From the NCBI RefSeq assembly GCF_030282845.1, contig NZ_JASTWE010000002.1, positions 62,001 through 126,000 on the forward strand: a DNA stretch of 64,000 nucleotides, read 5' to 3'. The translations under genes were made by a program, and so were the position numbers. The notes below the pieces were generated by a model, which was not told where the DNA came from, did not search any database, and was given only the letters and a program-made list of their open reading frames with translations. Shown here piece after piece: positions 48,563 through 56,418 of this stretch. Origin of the DNA: Pseudodesulfovibrio pelocollis. GTDB taxonomy: Bacteria; Desulfobacterota; Desulfovibrionia; Desulfovibrionales; Desulfovibrionaceae. Positions within the stretch are counted from its first letter, which is position 1. The number at the start of each line of letters is the position of its first letter.

Positions 48563-49120
48563 ATGATCCAGTTCCACCAAACCGTCATGGGCCACAGATT
48601 CTTTGAATCGCAGATTCCTCAGCTTATTCGTGTCCTGAAAAACATCGCAGAGAAGCTTCCTGAACCCAACGTGGCCACGCCAAGGGTTGTGGTCACGGTC
48701 GGTGAAAACGGCGTGGCCGAAGTATTCAGCGATCTGCCGGTGGAGGTTCTGATCGTCGATTACGATGTGCCGGACGACAGCCATGCCGGAGTGACGAAGG
48801 ATGCCAGCGGCCAGACATGCGCCCTGCACATGGAATCGGCGCTGACCGATCCTGAAACCGTGCAGCGGGAATACTCCAACTGGCAGAATCGCCAGAAAAC
48901 CGATGAGGAGCTTGTCGCCGCCTTTGCCAAGACCATCTGCGACCGGGGGTTTGACGAAAATGATCTTGATTTCGATGTTGACGAGATAGTCAGCAAAATT
49001 TCCACAGAGATCAACAATGGGGGACTGCATGCCCAGGTGGAATTCCTGCTTTCCCACATGGGGGAAAAAGGCATGCGGGAATGGGTCGAAGAGACTTACC
49101 CCGCACCAAAGGCCAGATAG
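48563..49120 (+). CDS. Hypothetical protein
   Basis: A 185-residue acidic protein started at ATG 48563 behind AAAGGAGAGAAACA. VVVTVGENGVAEVFSDLPVE forms a beta hairpin, followed by VLIVDYDVPDD and a helical C-terminus. No recognised family; it has its own promoter. Confidence 0.65.
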   Translation: MIQFHQTVMGHRFFESQIPQLIRVLKNIAEKLPEPNVATPRVVVTVGENGVAEVFSDLPVEVLIVDYDVPDDSHAGVTKDASGQTCALHMESALTDPETVQREYSNWQNRQKTDEELVAAFAKTICDRGFDENDLDFDVDEIVSKISTEINNGGLHAQVEFLLSHMGEKGMREWVEETYPAPKAR

Positions 49121-49227
49121 GCGAGAGACTTTCGATCCAAATAATCCGAATCAAGGTGGGCCGGTTTTCGGTTCACCTTTTTTCGTGCTTTTTCTCTACC
49201 GGCCTTACTGCCGCAACGGAAATTGTG

Positions 49228-49233
49228 TATAAT
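49228..49233 (+). promoter_or_regulatory. -10 promoter (shared type)
   Basis: GTGTATAATTAGG ahead of the CAACCAACCAAAGGAGAGAA leader of the 49286 gene; a hairpin (GCGAAATGCGTCATTTCGC) lies between them. Confidence 0.6.
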
Positions 49234-49285
49234 TAGGCGAGGCGAAATGCGTCATTTCGCAACAACCAACCAAAGGAGAGAAACA

Positions 49286-49624
49286 ATGAGTTCAAAGAGT
49301 GCTTCCGTCATGGCAGCATCCGAAAAAGTGGACAGGGCTTTTCAGATAGTGGATCTGCTTGCCAATTCCAAGAAGTACGGCACGGAGCTGGACCCGGCTG
49401 ACGTTGATCCTGACGATGCCGAACAGTTCGTCAACGGCCTCATCGACATGGCCCGGAAGATCACGGATGCCAAAACTGAAACCAACGACCCGTGGGAAGA
49501 ACACCCCGACTACACCGTTTCCGACTGGCAGTACGCAGTTGGTAACGGCGACACCCGTTCTGGCTATTGGGAATGGGTTGCCAACCAGACGGCCCAGACT
49601 GAGGAGGGATGCGAACCATCCTAG
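49286..49624 (+). CDS. Hypothetical acidic protein
   Basis: A 112-residue acidic protein started at ATG 49286 (MSSKSASVMAASEKVDRAFQ). Its leader is virtually identical to that of the 48563 gene, though the proteins are unrelated. Terminated at 49653-49680. Confidence 0.65.
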   Translation: MSSKSASVMAASEKVDRAFQIVDLLANSKKYGTELDPADVDPDDAEQFVNGLIDMARKITDAKTETNDPWEEHPDYTVSDWQYAVGNGDTRSGYWEWVANQTAQTEEGCEPS

Positions 49625-49652
49625 AAGGCAAATAATTAAGTTGCCCATCAGA

Positions 49653-49680
49653 CCAGCGTCATCACGGCGCTGTTTTTTTT
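49653..49680 (+). terminator. Rho-independent terminator
   Basis: CAGCG...CGCTG stem followed by T9, 30 bp after the preceding stop. Confidence 0.75.
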
Positions 49681-49764
49681 TGCTCCATGCACTTTAAAAA
49701 ACGCCCCGCTCGCTGCCAACAATCTACGGGCGGGCTGATCTGCCCCACAAAAATAGGAGGGCTA

Positions 49765-50031
49765 ATGACCGAGTACAAGCTGGTGAACTTGGCAATTGAA
49801 ATTCTCAAACTGGAGAGGAAAAAGCATCGCTTAGAGCTGCCGCGACAAATCGAGGAACGAGAATTGACCCGGCCCGAAATGGAAGAAGTGGAAGACTTGG
49901 AAGACGACATTTACAGATTTGGAGTTGAGCTTGCACAAGCTGTATATGCCCGTTTCACGCAGGTTCATATGATGCTTGAGGAGTGCGATCTTAAACTGTT
50001 GGCTATTGATTCAGAAAGGGACCCCGAATGA
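49765..50031 (+). CDS. Hypothetical helical protein
   Basis: An 88-residue charged helical protein (MTEYKLVNLAIEILKLERKK) started at ATG 49765 behind AGGAGG. No family recognised. Confidence 0.6.
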   Translation: MTEYKLVNLAIEILKLERKKHRLELPRQIEERELTRPEMEEVEDLEDDIYRFGVELAQAVYARFTQVHMMLEECDLKLLAIDSERDPE

Positions 50032-50102
50032 CCGAAGGTGCGCAGAAAATGAGGAAGTTGGCTTCTGTCGCTCAATTAGTTAGAGCAATATTGAATAGTT
50101 AG
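50028..50102 (+). CDS. Possible 24-residue peptide
   Basis: ATGA overlap with the preceding gene, encoding MTEGAQKMRKLASVAQLVRA and ending ILNS. Coupling and amphipathic character make it plausible but not proven. Confidence 0.3.
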   Translation: MTEGAQKMRKLASVAQLVRAILNS

Positions 50103-50140
50103 CGGCGCGCACTGGACATCCAAAATCGAAGGTAGGGAAC

Positions 50141-50175
50141 AAAAAAAAGCCACTCTGTGACAGGAGTGGCCTTTC
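50141..50175 (-). terminator. Leftward terminator of the DsbC-like operon
   Basis: GCCACTC...GAGTGGC stem followed by T8 on the minus strand. Confidence 0.8.
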
Positions 50176-50196
50176 TGTTTCAAAGGGCTACGGGGT

Positions 50197-50472
50197 TTAA
50201 TCGGTGCACACCCCGCCCTCACAATCCTTCCTGGAAGAGGAAGGGGTTGTGCGGGACAAAAGCACGCTCTGCCCCTGCTGGACAACAAGCACCTCCAAGA
50301 ACTTGTTCATCTTTTGCAACTCCTCCAACTGCTGGTCAAGTTTTTCAGCCACCAGCATCTGAGCCTCCATGAGGGTCTGCGGGGAGCTCGCCGGTTGAGT
50401 AGCTCCGCCCTGAGCCCGCACAGGGGAAACCGAAAAAACCAAAATGCAAAGCAATCCGAGAATAGCACGCAT
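50197..50472 (-). CDS. Small exported protein
   Basis: A 91-residue protein started at ATG 50470-50472 with a signal peptide (MRAILGLLCILVFSVSPVRA, cleavage before QGG). The mature region is a short coiled coil (LDQQLEELQKMNKFLEVLVV) ending in a Cys-containing tail (KDCEGGVCTD). It follows the DsbC-like gene, so its cysteines may be a substrate of it; a conjugation or pilus role is possible. Confidence 0.65.
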   Translation of the reverse strand: MRAILGLLCILVFSVSPVRAQGGATQPASSPQTLMEAQMLVAEKLDQQLEELQKMNKFLEVLVVQQGQSVLLSRTTPSSSRKDCEGGVCTD

Positions 50473-50508
50473 ACTTTTCTCCATATCTTTTGGGGGCGGG
50501 AGCGCCCG

Positions 50509-51486
50509 TTAACCGCCTATGAGTTTTTGCAAGGCGTCCTGATTGAAGCCGCGCAGGACTGTGCCTTTGACCTGGAAGAAGGGAGTCGCATTGAATCCCA
50601 AATTGTTGAGGGCTTGGGCATTCGTGGAAACCTTCTGGGAATATTTTGCATCAAGCAATGTGTAGAAAGCTTCTGCCGTGCCTTTGAATAGGGTCGGGAA
50701 CTGCCTCTGATACTGTCCGAGGACAAGCAGAGAAACGGCCTTCATGGTGTTTGCCTTGGGCGCTTCAAGCGCGCCATAGGTGAACTCCAAAACATCTTTC
50801 ACATCAAAGCCCTGCTCGATGGCATAGCAGATGACCCAAGTGGCCGCGGCACTTCCGGGACTTCCGGCTGACGGCATGTGGGCCACATTGAATTCCCCGA
50901 TCAAATCCAGGTGTTGAGAAAGGAACTGATATCCCTTTTTGCAGTAGTAACAAAAGGGGTCAGTGAGGAACACGATATCGGTCTGTCCGGTTCCCTTAAA
51001 GGCAAGTGACGCCAGCTCCTTGGGGATGGAGTTTTGCATCACGAGCTGTTTTTCTTCTGCGCTGAACATGGCATCACCGCCAGAGGCCAGAATGCCCACA
51101 AACGGCATAATCAGGGTACCGGTGGAATCGGTCGTGAAGATGGAATTTTCCGGGATACCATACCTTGCGACCCCGGCCACGTGAACAGTCACCCCAAAGA
51201 GGACCGTGGACCCGATCATCAGGGGCTTGACTTCTTTGATGGTGATGGAATTTCTGCCTATCAGAATATCCGGAACCGGCTCTTGGGTTTTGGCTGCGAG
51301 GGCATCCTGTCTTGCGGCCAGGACCTTGTTAATTTGTTGGGCCATGTTCTTTTGAACTGCGCCGACGTCCAAAATGACTTCCCCGGGAGAAGGGACAGTC
51401 GCAGGTTGGGGATCATTGGCATGTTTGCAGCCAACAAGCACGGCTGCCAAGAGGAGGAAAAGGACATAAGGCTTAATCGAAATCAT
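50509..51486 (-). CDS. DsbC/DsbG-like thiol-disulfide lipoprotein
   Basis: A 325-residue protein started at ATG 51484-51486 behind AAGGAG. The signal peptide ends in the lipobox LVGC (Cys20). After an N-terminal dimerisation-like region, the thioredoxin fold begins at FLTDPFCYYCKKG (C179-C182), with the cis-Pro loop NATPFF near the end. CYYC is within the DsbC/DsbG range (CGYC, CPYC). It is probably a periplasmic disulfide isomerase, as often encoded in conjugation regions (TrbB/DsbC type). Confidence 0.82.
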   Translation of the reverse strand: MISIKPYVLFLLLAAVLVGCKHANDPQPATVPSPGEVILDVGAVQKNMAQQINKVLAARQDALAAKTQEPVPDILIGRNSITIKEVKPLMIGSTVLFGVTVHVAGVARYGIPENSIFTTDSTGTLIMPFVGILASGGDAMFSAEEKQLVMQNSIPKELASLAFKGTGQTDIVFLTDPFCYYCKKGYQFLSQHLDLIGEFNVAHMPSAGSPGSAAATWVICYAIEQGFDVKDVLEFTYGALEAPKANTMKAVSLLVLGQYQRQFPTLFKGTAEAFYTLLDAKYSQKVSTNAQALNNLGFNATPFFQVKGTVLRGFNQDALQKLIGG

Positions 51487-51709
51487 CTGGGACTCCTTGT
51501 TGTATTTCACCTCTATGTTTTGCCCCTAGCCAATCAAAAAAACATCTCACCTAATTTGCGAAGGTTCAGCTCCCCGTGATAAAATCAACTTGCCGAGCCC
51601 TTTTTTTTTGTTTGTCCAGGCATGAGAAGAAAGAGACAGACAAGGTAAACTAGGGTGATGGCTGAAGCGTTGGGATTGTTTCGAATTCACCCAGAACAAC
51701 AAGGACATT

Positions 51710-52177
51710 ATGCCGCCTCTCAAGAAAATCACCTCTGTCTCAACATGCACCATCTGCAACTCCGTCTACGAAGGAATTGTTGAACCTGGGCAAATACTCC
51801 CCTGTGGCCATGAGGCAACCATCTTCGCGGTGGATACGGCAATCGTCGAAGCTCTTCAGACGAGCTTGGAGCCGGAGCGGCCTGCATCCAAAGCAAATGT
51901 GATGATGCTGATTGCCTTCGGGCGTGCCATGCAGATCCGCAGGATGAGCACTTGGCTGGGGTACATCCTGATTTTTGGTTTGACCATGCTCTACTACGCG
52001 ATTGAAGAGAGCTCGTTTCTGTTTGGCAATCTCTTTTTGGCCAGCAGCGTTGCCTGTGTTTTCATGGAGACGATGTACAAATTTCCGAGCGTGATGATCA
52101 CAGGCTTTTTGGCCGGCAAAATATGTCCTCCAAAAGCGTATGCTCGAATTCAAGCATACGTGGAGCGGGATTGCTAA
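51710..52177 (+). CDS. Hypothetical membrane protein with N-terminal zinc knuckle
   Basis: A 155-residue protein. CTICNSVYEG...LPCGHEA near the N-terminus resembles a zinc knuckle. Two or three transmembrane helices follow (YILIFGLTMLYYAI, LFLASSVACVFM, VMITGFLAG). Preceded by AAGGA. Function unknown. Confidence 0.65.
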   Translation: MPPLKKITSVSTCTICNSVYEGIVEPGQILPCGHEATIFAVDTAIVEALQTSLEPERPASKANVMMLIAFGRAMQIRRMSTWLGYILIFGLTMLYYAIEESSFLFGNLFLASSVACVFMETMYKFPSVMITGFLAGKICPPKAYARIQAYVERDC

Positions 52178-52198
52178 CGGGAAAGATCGGGAACGTCG

Positions 52199-52744
52199 TT
52201 GAAATATAGAAACCACACGGTCTTTGCTGTCGCCCTGGGCGTCGTGGCCAATGCTCCCATTCCAGCTCTGGCCGGCATCTCGTTTGGGAGTCTTTACCCT
52301 GACAAAATGGATGCTTTTCTTTCGGGGGGCTCGGAGCGCCTTTTCTTCCGTGTCCACCGCGGTTTTTCCCACTGGCCATGGACATACGTGGTCATTTTCA
52401 TGGGCATGCTGTTTTATCCGGACTTCATGCGGACCCTATACGGTCAATTCCTGATGGGCATCGCTGCCGGTTCAGCTCTACATGTTCTGGGTGACATGTT
52501 CACTCCGGGCGGGTGCCCGATATATCCATGGAGTCTCAGGAAGAAATTCGGATTCGGTTGGTTCAAGACCGGCACCGTGGCTGAGTATTTCTTTACGTAT
52601 TCCTTTGTTTTGCTATGCGGACTGGCTGTCGGAATTCAATACCTGTTCTGGGGGATTGTTCCGGATCTTCATATCGGTGCCACAATCATTGAGGCCAAAA
52701 ATGTCTATTGGGAGCTGAAAGAGGTTATAGTTCGGAATTTATAG
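52199..52744 (+). CDS. YdjM-family (DUF457) membrane metal-dependent hydrolase
   Basis: A 181-residue multi-pass membrane protein. It carries YdjM/DUF457 landmarks: KYRNHTVFAVALG, FGSLYPDKMDAF, RVHRGFSHWPW and SALHVLGDMFTPGGCPIYPW (H-x-x-x-D and H-R-G-x-x-H metal ligands). The only plausible start is TTG 52199. LexA-regulated in some bacteria; function uncertain. Follows the 155-aa membrane gene by 21 bp. Confidence 0.82.
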   Translation: MKYRNHTVFAVALGVVANAPIPALAGISFGSLYPDKMDAFLSGGSERLFFRVHRGFSHWPWTYVVIFMGMLFYPDFMRTLYGQFLMGIAAGSALHVLGDMFTPGGCPIYPWSLRKKFGFGWFKTGTVAEYFFTYSFVLLCGLAVGIQYLFWGIVPDLHIGATIIEAKNVYWELKEVIVRNL

Positions 52745-52825
52745 AAGCACCCCCCGCTTCCGGAGAAAGCACCTCTCCGAAGAAGCCTGACCAGGCGGTC
52801 GTTGTGCTCCTACGACCGCCAACAA

Positions 52826-52849
52826 AAAGGCCCCCACATGGGGGCCTTT
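52826..52849. terminator. Bidirectional terminator
   Basis: AAAGGCCCC...GGGGCCTTT stem-loop between the convergent YdjM-like and HU genes. Confidence 0.8.
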
Positions 52850-52876
52850 CCTTTTCACCAATCAACCAGCCCAGGG

Positions 52877-53149
52877 CTAGTTCACAGCTTCCTTGAGTTC
52901 CTTGCCGACGGAGAACTGAACGACCTTGCAGGCCGGGATTTTGATCTCGGCGCCGGTGCGCGGGTTGCGACCGGTGCGTCCTTTGCGCTCGGAAACTTTG
53001 AAAGAGCCGAAGCCGGTCAGGGAAATTTTGCCACCGTTTCCGAGCTCGGACTTGATGACGTCCTGGAGGGCTTCGAGATTCCGCAGGGCGTCGGCGTTGG
53101 AACCACCGGTTTTTTTAGCCATTGCCGCAATAAGTTCCTTTTTGTTCAT
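52877..53149 (-). CDS. hup: HU-family DNA-binding protein
   Basis: A 90-residue protein, MNKKELIAAMAKKTGGS onwards, with the HU core GGKISLTGFGSFKV, RKGRTGRNPRTGAEIKIPA and a FSVGKELKEAVN ending. Full length and typical of HU. The 5' leader contains an ACCAACC/GGTTGGT hairpin (about 53164-53183) just upstream of AAGGAG. It can compact and bend plasmid DNA. Confidence 0.93.
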   Translation of the reverse strand: MNKKELIAAMAKKTGGSNADALRNLEALQDVIKSELGNGGKISLTGFGSFKVSERKGRTGRNPRTGAEIKIPACKVVQFSVGKELKEAVN

Positions 53150-53193
53150 GACAAATCTCCTTGTTTCACCAACCAGCGTCGGTTGGTATTTGG

Positions 53194-53802
53194 TTAGTCG
53201 TTTCCTACGATATCCGCAACCTCATCCGGGACAAAGCCGGGAGGGATCGCGATATAACCTTTATCATCAAGACCTCTGAAGAAATTCATCAGGATTTCTT
53301 TCTTGGGCTTATTGGGTGGTGTTTGGGTCAGGATGTGCTCCATGTGATCGAACGATGCATGCAGCCCTCCCACAGGAATTCCGCGAGTGGACAGACGGGA
53401 AATCAGGACGCCGGTCAAGCGAGGAGTCCATCCTAGATCAAACAGCTTCGGCCAAAGCTTTTTGTAATCTTCGTCGCGCAACTCCAGCAAATCCCGGGCA
53501 ACCGTTTCGTCTCGGGATAATGGGGTGGAGGTTGGCTGGCAGGCCAAGCGCAGCTCGTCCAGGCAATCGAGCATGGGCCGTTTGAGTTCAATCCGGATTC
53601 CTTTGCCGTCATCACCGGTCAACATTTCCTTTTCGAGGAATCCGGCAGCTTCAGCTTTCCCCAGGATATCGCGCAACGTCCTGTACATGACGCCTGTTGA
53701 CGATTCAATTTTTTTGAACGTCGTCAGGTGGTTGCCCTTCTCAATGAGGTAGGCAGCAATTTTCTTGCGATTGGATGTGGAGAAAAAGGAAAGCGGGTCC
53801 AT
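53194..53802 (-). CDS. Winged-helix-type plasmid regulator
   Basis: A 202-residue protein started at ATG 53800-53802 (MDPLSFFSTSNRKKIAAYLI). The first about 75 residues (GNHLTTFKKIESSTGVMYRTLRDILGKAEAAGFLEKE) are a winged-helix DNA-binding domain of MarR/plasmid-regulator type. The C-terminal portion is unrecognised (RLTGVLISRLSTRGIPVGGL). Two TGACA-TGTCA inverted repeats lie directly upstream, probably its own operators. Confidence 0.7.
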   Translation of the reverse strand: MDPLSFFSTSNRKKIAAYLIEKGNHLTTFKKIESSTGVMYRTLRDILGKAEAAGFLEKEMLTGDDGKGIRIELKRPMLDCLDELRLACQPTSTPLSRDETVARDLLELRDEDYKKLWPKLFDLGWTPRLTGVLISRLSTRGIPVGGLHASFDHMEHILTQTPPNKPKKEILMNFFRGLDDKGYIAIPPGFVPDEVADIVGND

Positions 53803-53809
53803 GCACACC

Positions 53810-53871
53810 TGACATTTTTTAATTAATTGTCACTTGTTAGCCATTTTTTACACTGACAAAAATTAATGTCA
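53810..53871. promoter_or_regulatory. Tandem TGACA/TGTCA palindromes (operator candidates)
   Basis: TGACA-13 bp-TGTCA at 53810-53832 and TGACA-8 bp-TGTCA at 53854-53871, both AT-rich inside. They sit just upstream of the winged-helix gene, and another TTGTCA forms the -35 of the rightward promoter at 53949. Confidence 0.65.
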
Positions 53872-53948
53872 AGGACAAAAAACCACCGTCATACTTAGGT
53901 CGTGAAAATATATTTTTCACTTTCTATGCCATTTTTTCACTTTTCATA

Positions 53949-53978
53949 TTGTCAGAGGTCGCCGGGAGGGTGTATAAT
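53949..53978 (+). promoter_or_regulatory. Strong rightward promoter of the candidate RNA
   Basis: TTGTCA (53949-53954), 18 bp, TATAAT (53973-53978). The predicted start is near 53985. No gene with a ribosome site follows closely. Confidence 0.7.
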
Positions 53979-53984
53979 TGAACT

Positions 53985-54659
53985 GCGGCAGCGCCGGCCG
54001 ATAATCCGGGACGCAAGACCGACAAGCTCTTTGACATTTTCGGGTCTGTGGTGGCTGAGGCCAACACACACACTCTTGGCAAAGGAATACCTCATGAAAC
54101 ACCATGTTCATGCGAGACAGGAATCCTTTCAGCACCGCTCCGAACTGGACGGAGTAGGATTGAGCCGATCCTGAAACTGGCCGGGGAATACTCCCCCGGC
54201 CACCACAGCCCCGAAAAATATGGTTGACGACACAAGACAGATAATCCCTGAGGGACAGCACGCAGCGCAGAATGCGCCTCGATGCTGAAAGCAGGGGGCA
54301 CAGAATCCTCTCCCGCTTGATCTTTCGCTCCGGAGCGGAGTAACAAACTTGAAGGGGAACGAAGCGGATTCAGGAATCCATGGCAACCTGTATCCAACGT
54401 TTCCATAGGGAGCATGGGCCGCCCTTTGACCCCAGAAGGCCCGAACACATTCCCCTCACCTCCTCACCCCAAGCCTCGGGATGACCCGTCACTTGTTGAC
54501 GGGTCATCCCCCTGAGGACGGGAAGCACTTTTCGATTCAGGTTTCTCTCCACCTGATCCGGGGGAAGGTTATCCTCTCTCTAACCTTCTCCCAAATTTCC
54601 GCTCGTCGACCAACTTAAAAAAAGCCTCGCCTACCTCTCTCCGGGCGAGGCTTTTTTTT
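53985..54659 (+). ncRNA. Candidate large structured non-coding RNA (about 675 nt)
   Basis: The segment runs from a strong promoter to a strong terminator (10-bp stem AAGCCTCGCC/GGCGAGGCTT at 54622-54653, then T8) and has no convincing gene. It is full of hairpins: TGGCCGGGG/CCCCGGCCA (54178-54202), a 14-bp perfect stem GGGATGACCCGTCA/TGACGGGTCATCCC (54478-54510) extended by CCTC/GAGG, GAAGGTTA/TAACCTTC (about 54564-54588) and CGCTCCGGAGCG near 54326. CAGGAATCC occurs twice. Size, structure and mobile-element context resemble giant ornate RNAs such as GOLLD/ROOL, but homology is not established. Confidence 0.5.
54094..54174 (+). CDS. Possible 26-residue peptide inside the candidate RNA
   Basis: ATG 54094 follows AAAGGAATACCTC and encodes MKHHVHARQESFQHRSELDG and six more residues. 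Weak case; may be chance within structured RNA. Confidence 0.25.
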   Translation: MKHHVHARQESFQHRSELDGVGLSRS

Positions 54660-54702
54660 GCGCACAAACAGCTTAACACTCCACATTACCGAGCAAATTT
54701 GC

Positions 54703-54708
54703 TATAAT
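54703..54708 (+). promoter_or_regulatory. Extended -10 promoter (shared type)
   Basis: TGCTATAATTACTCG, 37 bp upstream of the GAGGAGAGAAAC ribosome site and ATG 54746. Confidence 0.6.
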
Positions 54709-54745
54709 TACTCGTCACCAATCAACCTTTAACGAGGAGAGAAAC

Positions 54746-55000
54746 ATGGGCCTTTATGAAGCACTGTCAAAAGTCGTAGCTGGCATGAAGCACAGGAGCG
54801 GAACGAAGTTCGAGACACTGAACAACTTCGATTTCAAGGCGGTTCGTGACGAAGTTCTGGAATCGGAAGGGATCTCCGTCGAGATGCTAATGGGGGAAGG
54901 ATCACCGTTTGCCCTTGAGGGAATATCCTTCTTCCCCTCCAAGCCCAACGAAGCGGCACATGTGGAGCCCGCCGACGACACGATCTGGGAAGCGGCTTAA
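54746..55000 (+). CDS. Hypothetical protein
   Basis: An 84-residue protein (MGLYEALSKVVAGMKHRSGT) behind GAGGAGAGAAAC, with its own promoter and terminator (55024-55046), so it is a monocistronic unit. No recognised family. Confidence 0.65.
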   Translation: MGLYEALSKVVAGMKHRSGTKFETLNNFDFKAVRDEVLESEGISVEMLMGEGSPFALEGISFFPSKPNEAAHVEPADDTIWEAA

Positions 55001-55023
55001 CCGCCCGCCTCTCCGGCCCTTCA

Positions 55024-55046
55024 ACCCCGCTTCTGGCGGGGTTTTT
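55024..55046 (+). terminator. Rho-independent terminator
   Basis: AACCCCGC(TTCT)GGCGGGGTT followed by TTTTT. Confidence 0.85.
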
Positions 55047-55174
55047 TGTTGACGGATATGCACCACAGTGTTTAGTGTCGGTCCAGAAACACCCAGATTA
55101 TCCTGTGTTGTTTCTCTCCTGAAGGCCTCTGGGGTGTGGTTAGCCCCGCAAGGAGGCCTTCGCTTTTGGAAAGC

Positions 55175-55209
55175 AAGAAGGCTCCGGGGTTTCCCCTGGA
55201 GCCTTCTTC
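55175..55209 (-). terminator. Hairpin ending the HU-like gene
   Basis: AAGAAGGCTCCGGGG(TTTCC)CCTGGAGCCTTCTT stem-loop 15 bp past the HU-like stop. Confidence 0.65.
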
Positions 55210-55223
55210 AGTTCTAGATCCAA

Positions 55224-55499
55224 TTAGCCATTGAGTGTGTTCTTCAGCTCTTTGGCAACACTGAATCGGACTTTTCTCCCGGGCGGGATTTCCATCGCCT
55301 CACCGGTTTTGGGATTCCTGCCCATTCGCTTTTTGGTGGGGACGGTTGAAATCGTGCCAATTCCGGCCAACCGCACCGCCCCTCCGCCGATGAGCTCCTG
55401 CCTGATGACAACCATGATTGTGTCAAGGGCAGACGTCGCCTGCATGAGGCTGATACCTGCGCTCTTCGACACTTCCTTGATAAGCTCGTTTTTTTTCAA
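55224..55499 (-). CDS. Second HU/IHF-like DNA-binding protein
   Basis: A 91-residue protein starting KKNELIKEVSKSAGISLMQA, with GGGAVRLAGIGTISTV, RMGRNPKTGEAMEIPPGRKVRFSV and KELKNTLNG. Divergent from the HU at 52877. The start is uncertain: TTG 55497-55499 is best spaced from GGGAG, with GTG one codon upstream as the alternative. Carrying two HU-like proteins suggests specialised nucleoid or partition roles. Confidence 0.85.
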   Translation of the reverse strand: MKKNELIKEVSKSAGISLMQATSALDTIMVVIRQELIGGGAVRLAGIGTISTVPTKKRMGRNPKTGEAMEIPPGRKVRFSVAKELKNTLNG

Positions 55500-55580
55500 C
55501 ACAATACTCCCGGTATGGAGTTGCACCTGAACACACACAGAAAGAATTATATAACAGTGAGAAGTTTATTGCTACCACCG

Positions 55581-55609
55581 TTGCTACTCCGCTTTTCTGG
55601 AGATATAAT
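55581..55609 (+). promoter_or_regulatory. Promoter that places its start at the ATG (leaderless)
   Basis: TTGCTA (55581-55586), 17 bp, TATAAT (55604-55609). Transcription should begin at about 55616, the A of the start codon. The -10 lies in a GGAGAT-ATA-ATCTCC palindrome. Confidence 0.65.
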
Positions 55610-55615
55610 CTCCAT

Positions 55616-56062
55616 ATGACAAACCCTAAAATGCCACTAGAGATTTCATTTTTGATCAGGTCTACCCAGAGGAGTCGTTTTTTTGACCCGCAGGCAATAT
55701 TTGAGGATAAGGCAAAAGCGCATTCCCTTGAGTTTGTAGAAGGCCCTTGTAACGAAGTGGACCTGTTCGAAAAAACACTCGCGCTGGCGGCACTGTTGGA
55801 TGAGTCCCTGGAGCTAAACTTTTGGGAAGGCTTCTATTTGACGAAACAACGCATCGCCAAACGACACTTCTGGATTAATTACGGCGAACGCCATATCTCC
55901 ATTAAAAGGGAAGACGCCACCCCAGAAACTCTTTTTTGGGGCATCCGAATCCCGGAAGCAATCCTGACCGTTTGTACGCTGAGTGCCCCCATTACAACAA
56001 GCCGCGGATGTCTGGATATACTGGCCACATTTCCGGATCACGAACTAGAACAATTAACCTGA
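55616..56062 (+). CDS. Hypothetical protein, probably leaderless mRNA
   Basis: A 148-residue protein (MTNPKMPLEISFLIRSTQRS) with alternating strands and helices and no recognised family. No properly placed ribosome site exists (GGAG is 13 bp away and inside the promoter), and the promoter predicts a transcript starting on the ATG. Terminator at 56080. Confidence 0.65.
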   Translation: MTNPKMPLEISFLIRSTQRSRFFDPQAIFEDKAKAHSLEFVEGPCNEVDLFEKTLALAALLDESLELNFWEGFYLTKQRIAKRHFWINYGERHISIKREDATPETLFWGIRIPEAILTVCTLSAPITTSRGCLDILATFPDHELEQLT

Positions 56063-56079
56063 ATGATGATTTCCACGTA

Positions 56080-56105
56080 AAAACCCCGCTCTTGGCGGGG
56101 TTTTT
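56080..56105 (+). terminator. Rho-independent terminator
   Basis: AAAACCCCGC(TCTT)GGCGGGGTTTTT, 18 bp after the preceding stop. Confidence 0.85.
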
Positions 56106-56145
56106 ACCCTTATTTGGCGCAGGCATTTCCTCTACATGAGGAATA

Positions 56146-56418
56146 TCAGACTCTTCTGGCCGGACGTCTTGTGGCCACGCCGGGCAATACGCCCTGCCCT
56201 CCCGACTTCCGGTACTTCTTAATATTCTGGAGATGACTTTCGGCCCTGGACAAAAAGAATTTGACCGAAACCCCCTTCTCTCCACGCAGAGTTTTTTGAA
56301 ACAGAACGAGCAAAACCGAGATGGGTTTATGCAGCCTTCCACACTCTCCACCGAGAAGAGCCGCCTGCAATTCTGCCTGGTACTCGACGGCGCGGGCAAT
56401 CTCGGATTTATATTGCAT
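56146..56418 (-). CDS. Hypothetical protein
   Basis: A 90-residue basic protein started at ATG 56416-56418 (MQYKSEIARAVEYQAELQAA) behind GGAGG, overlapping the upstream gene by 11 bp. Basic C-terminus (TRRPARRV). The overlapping two-gene layout could be a toxin-antitoxin pair, but nothing specific supports this. Confidence 0.55.
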   Translation of the reverse strand: MQYKSEIARAVEYQAELQAALLGGECGRLHKPISVLLVLFQKTLRGEKGVSVKFFLSRAESHLQNIKKYRKSGGQGVLPGVATRRPARRV

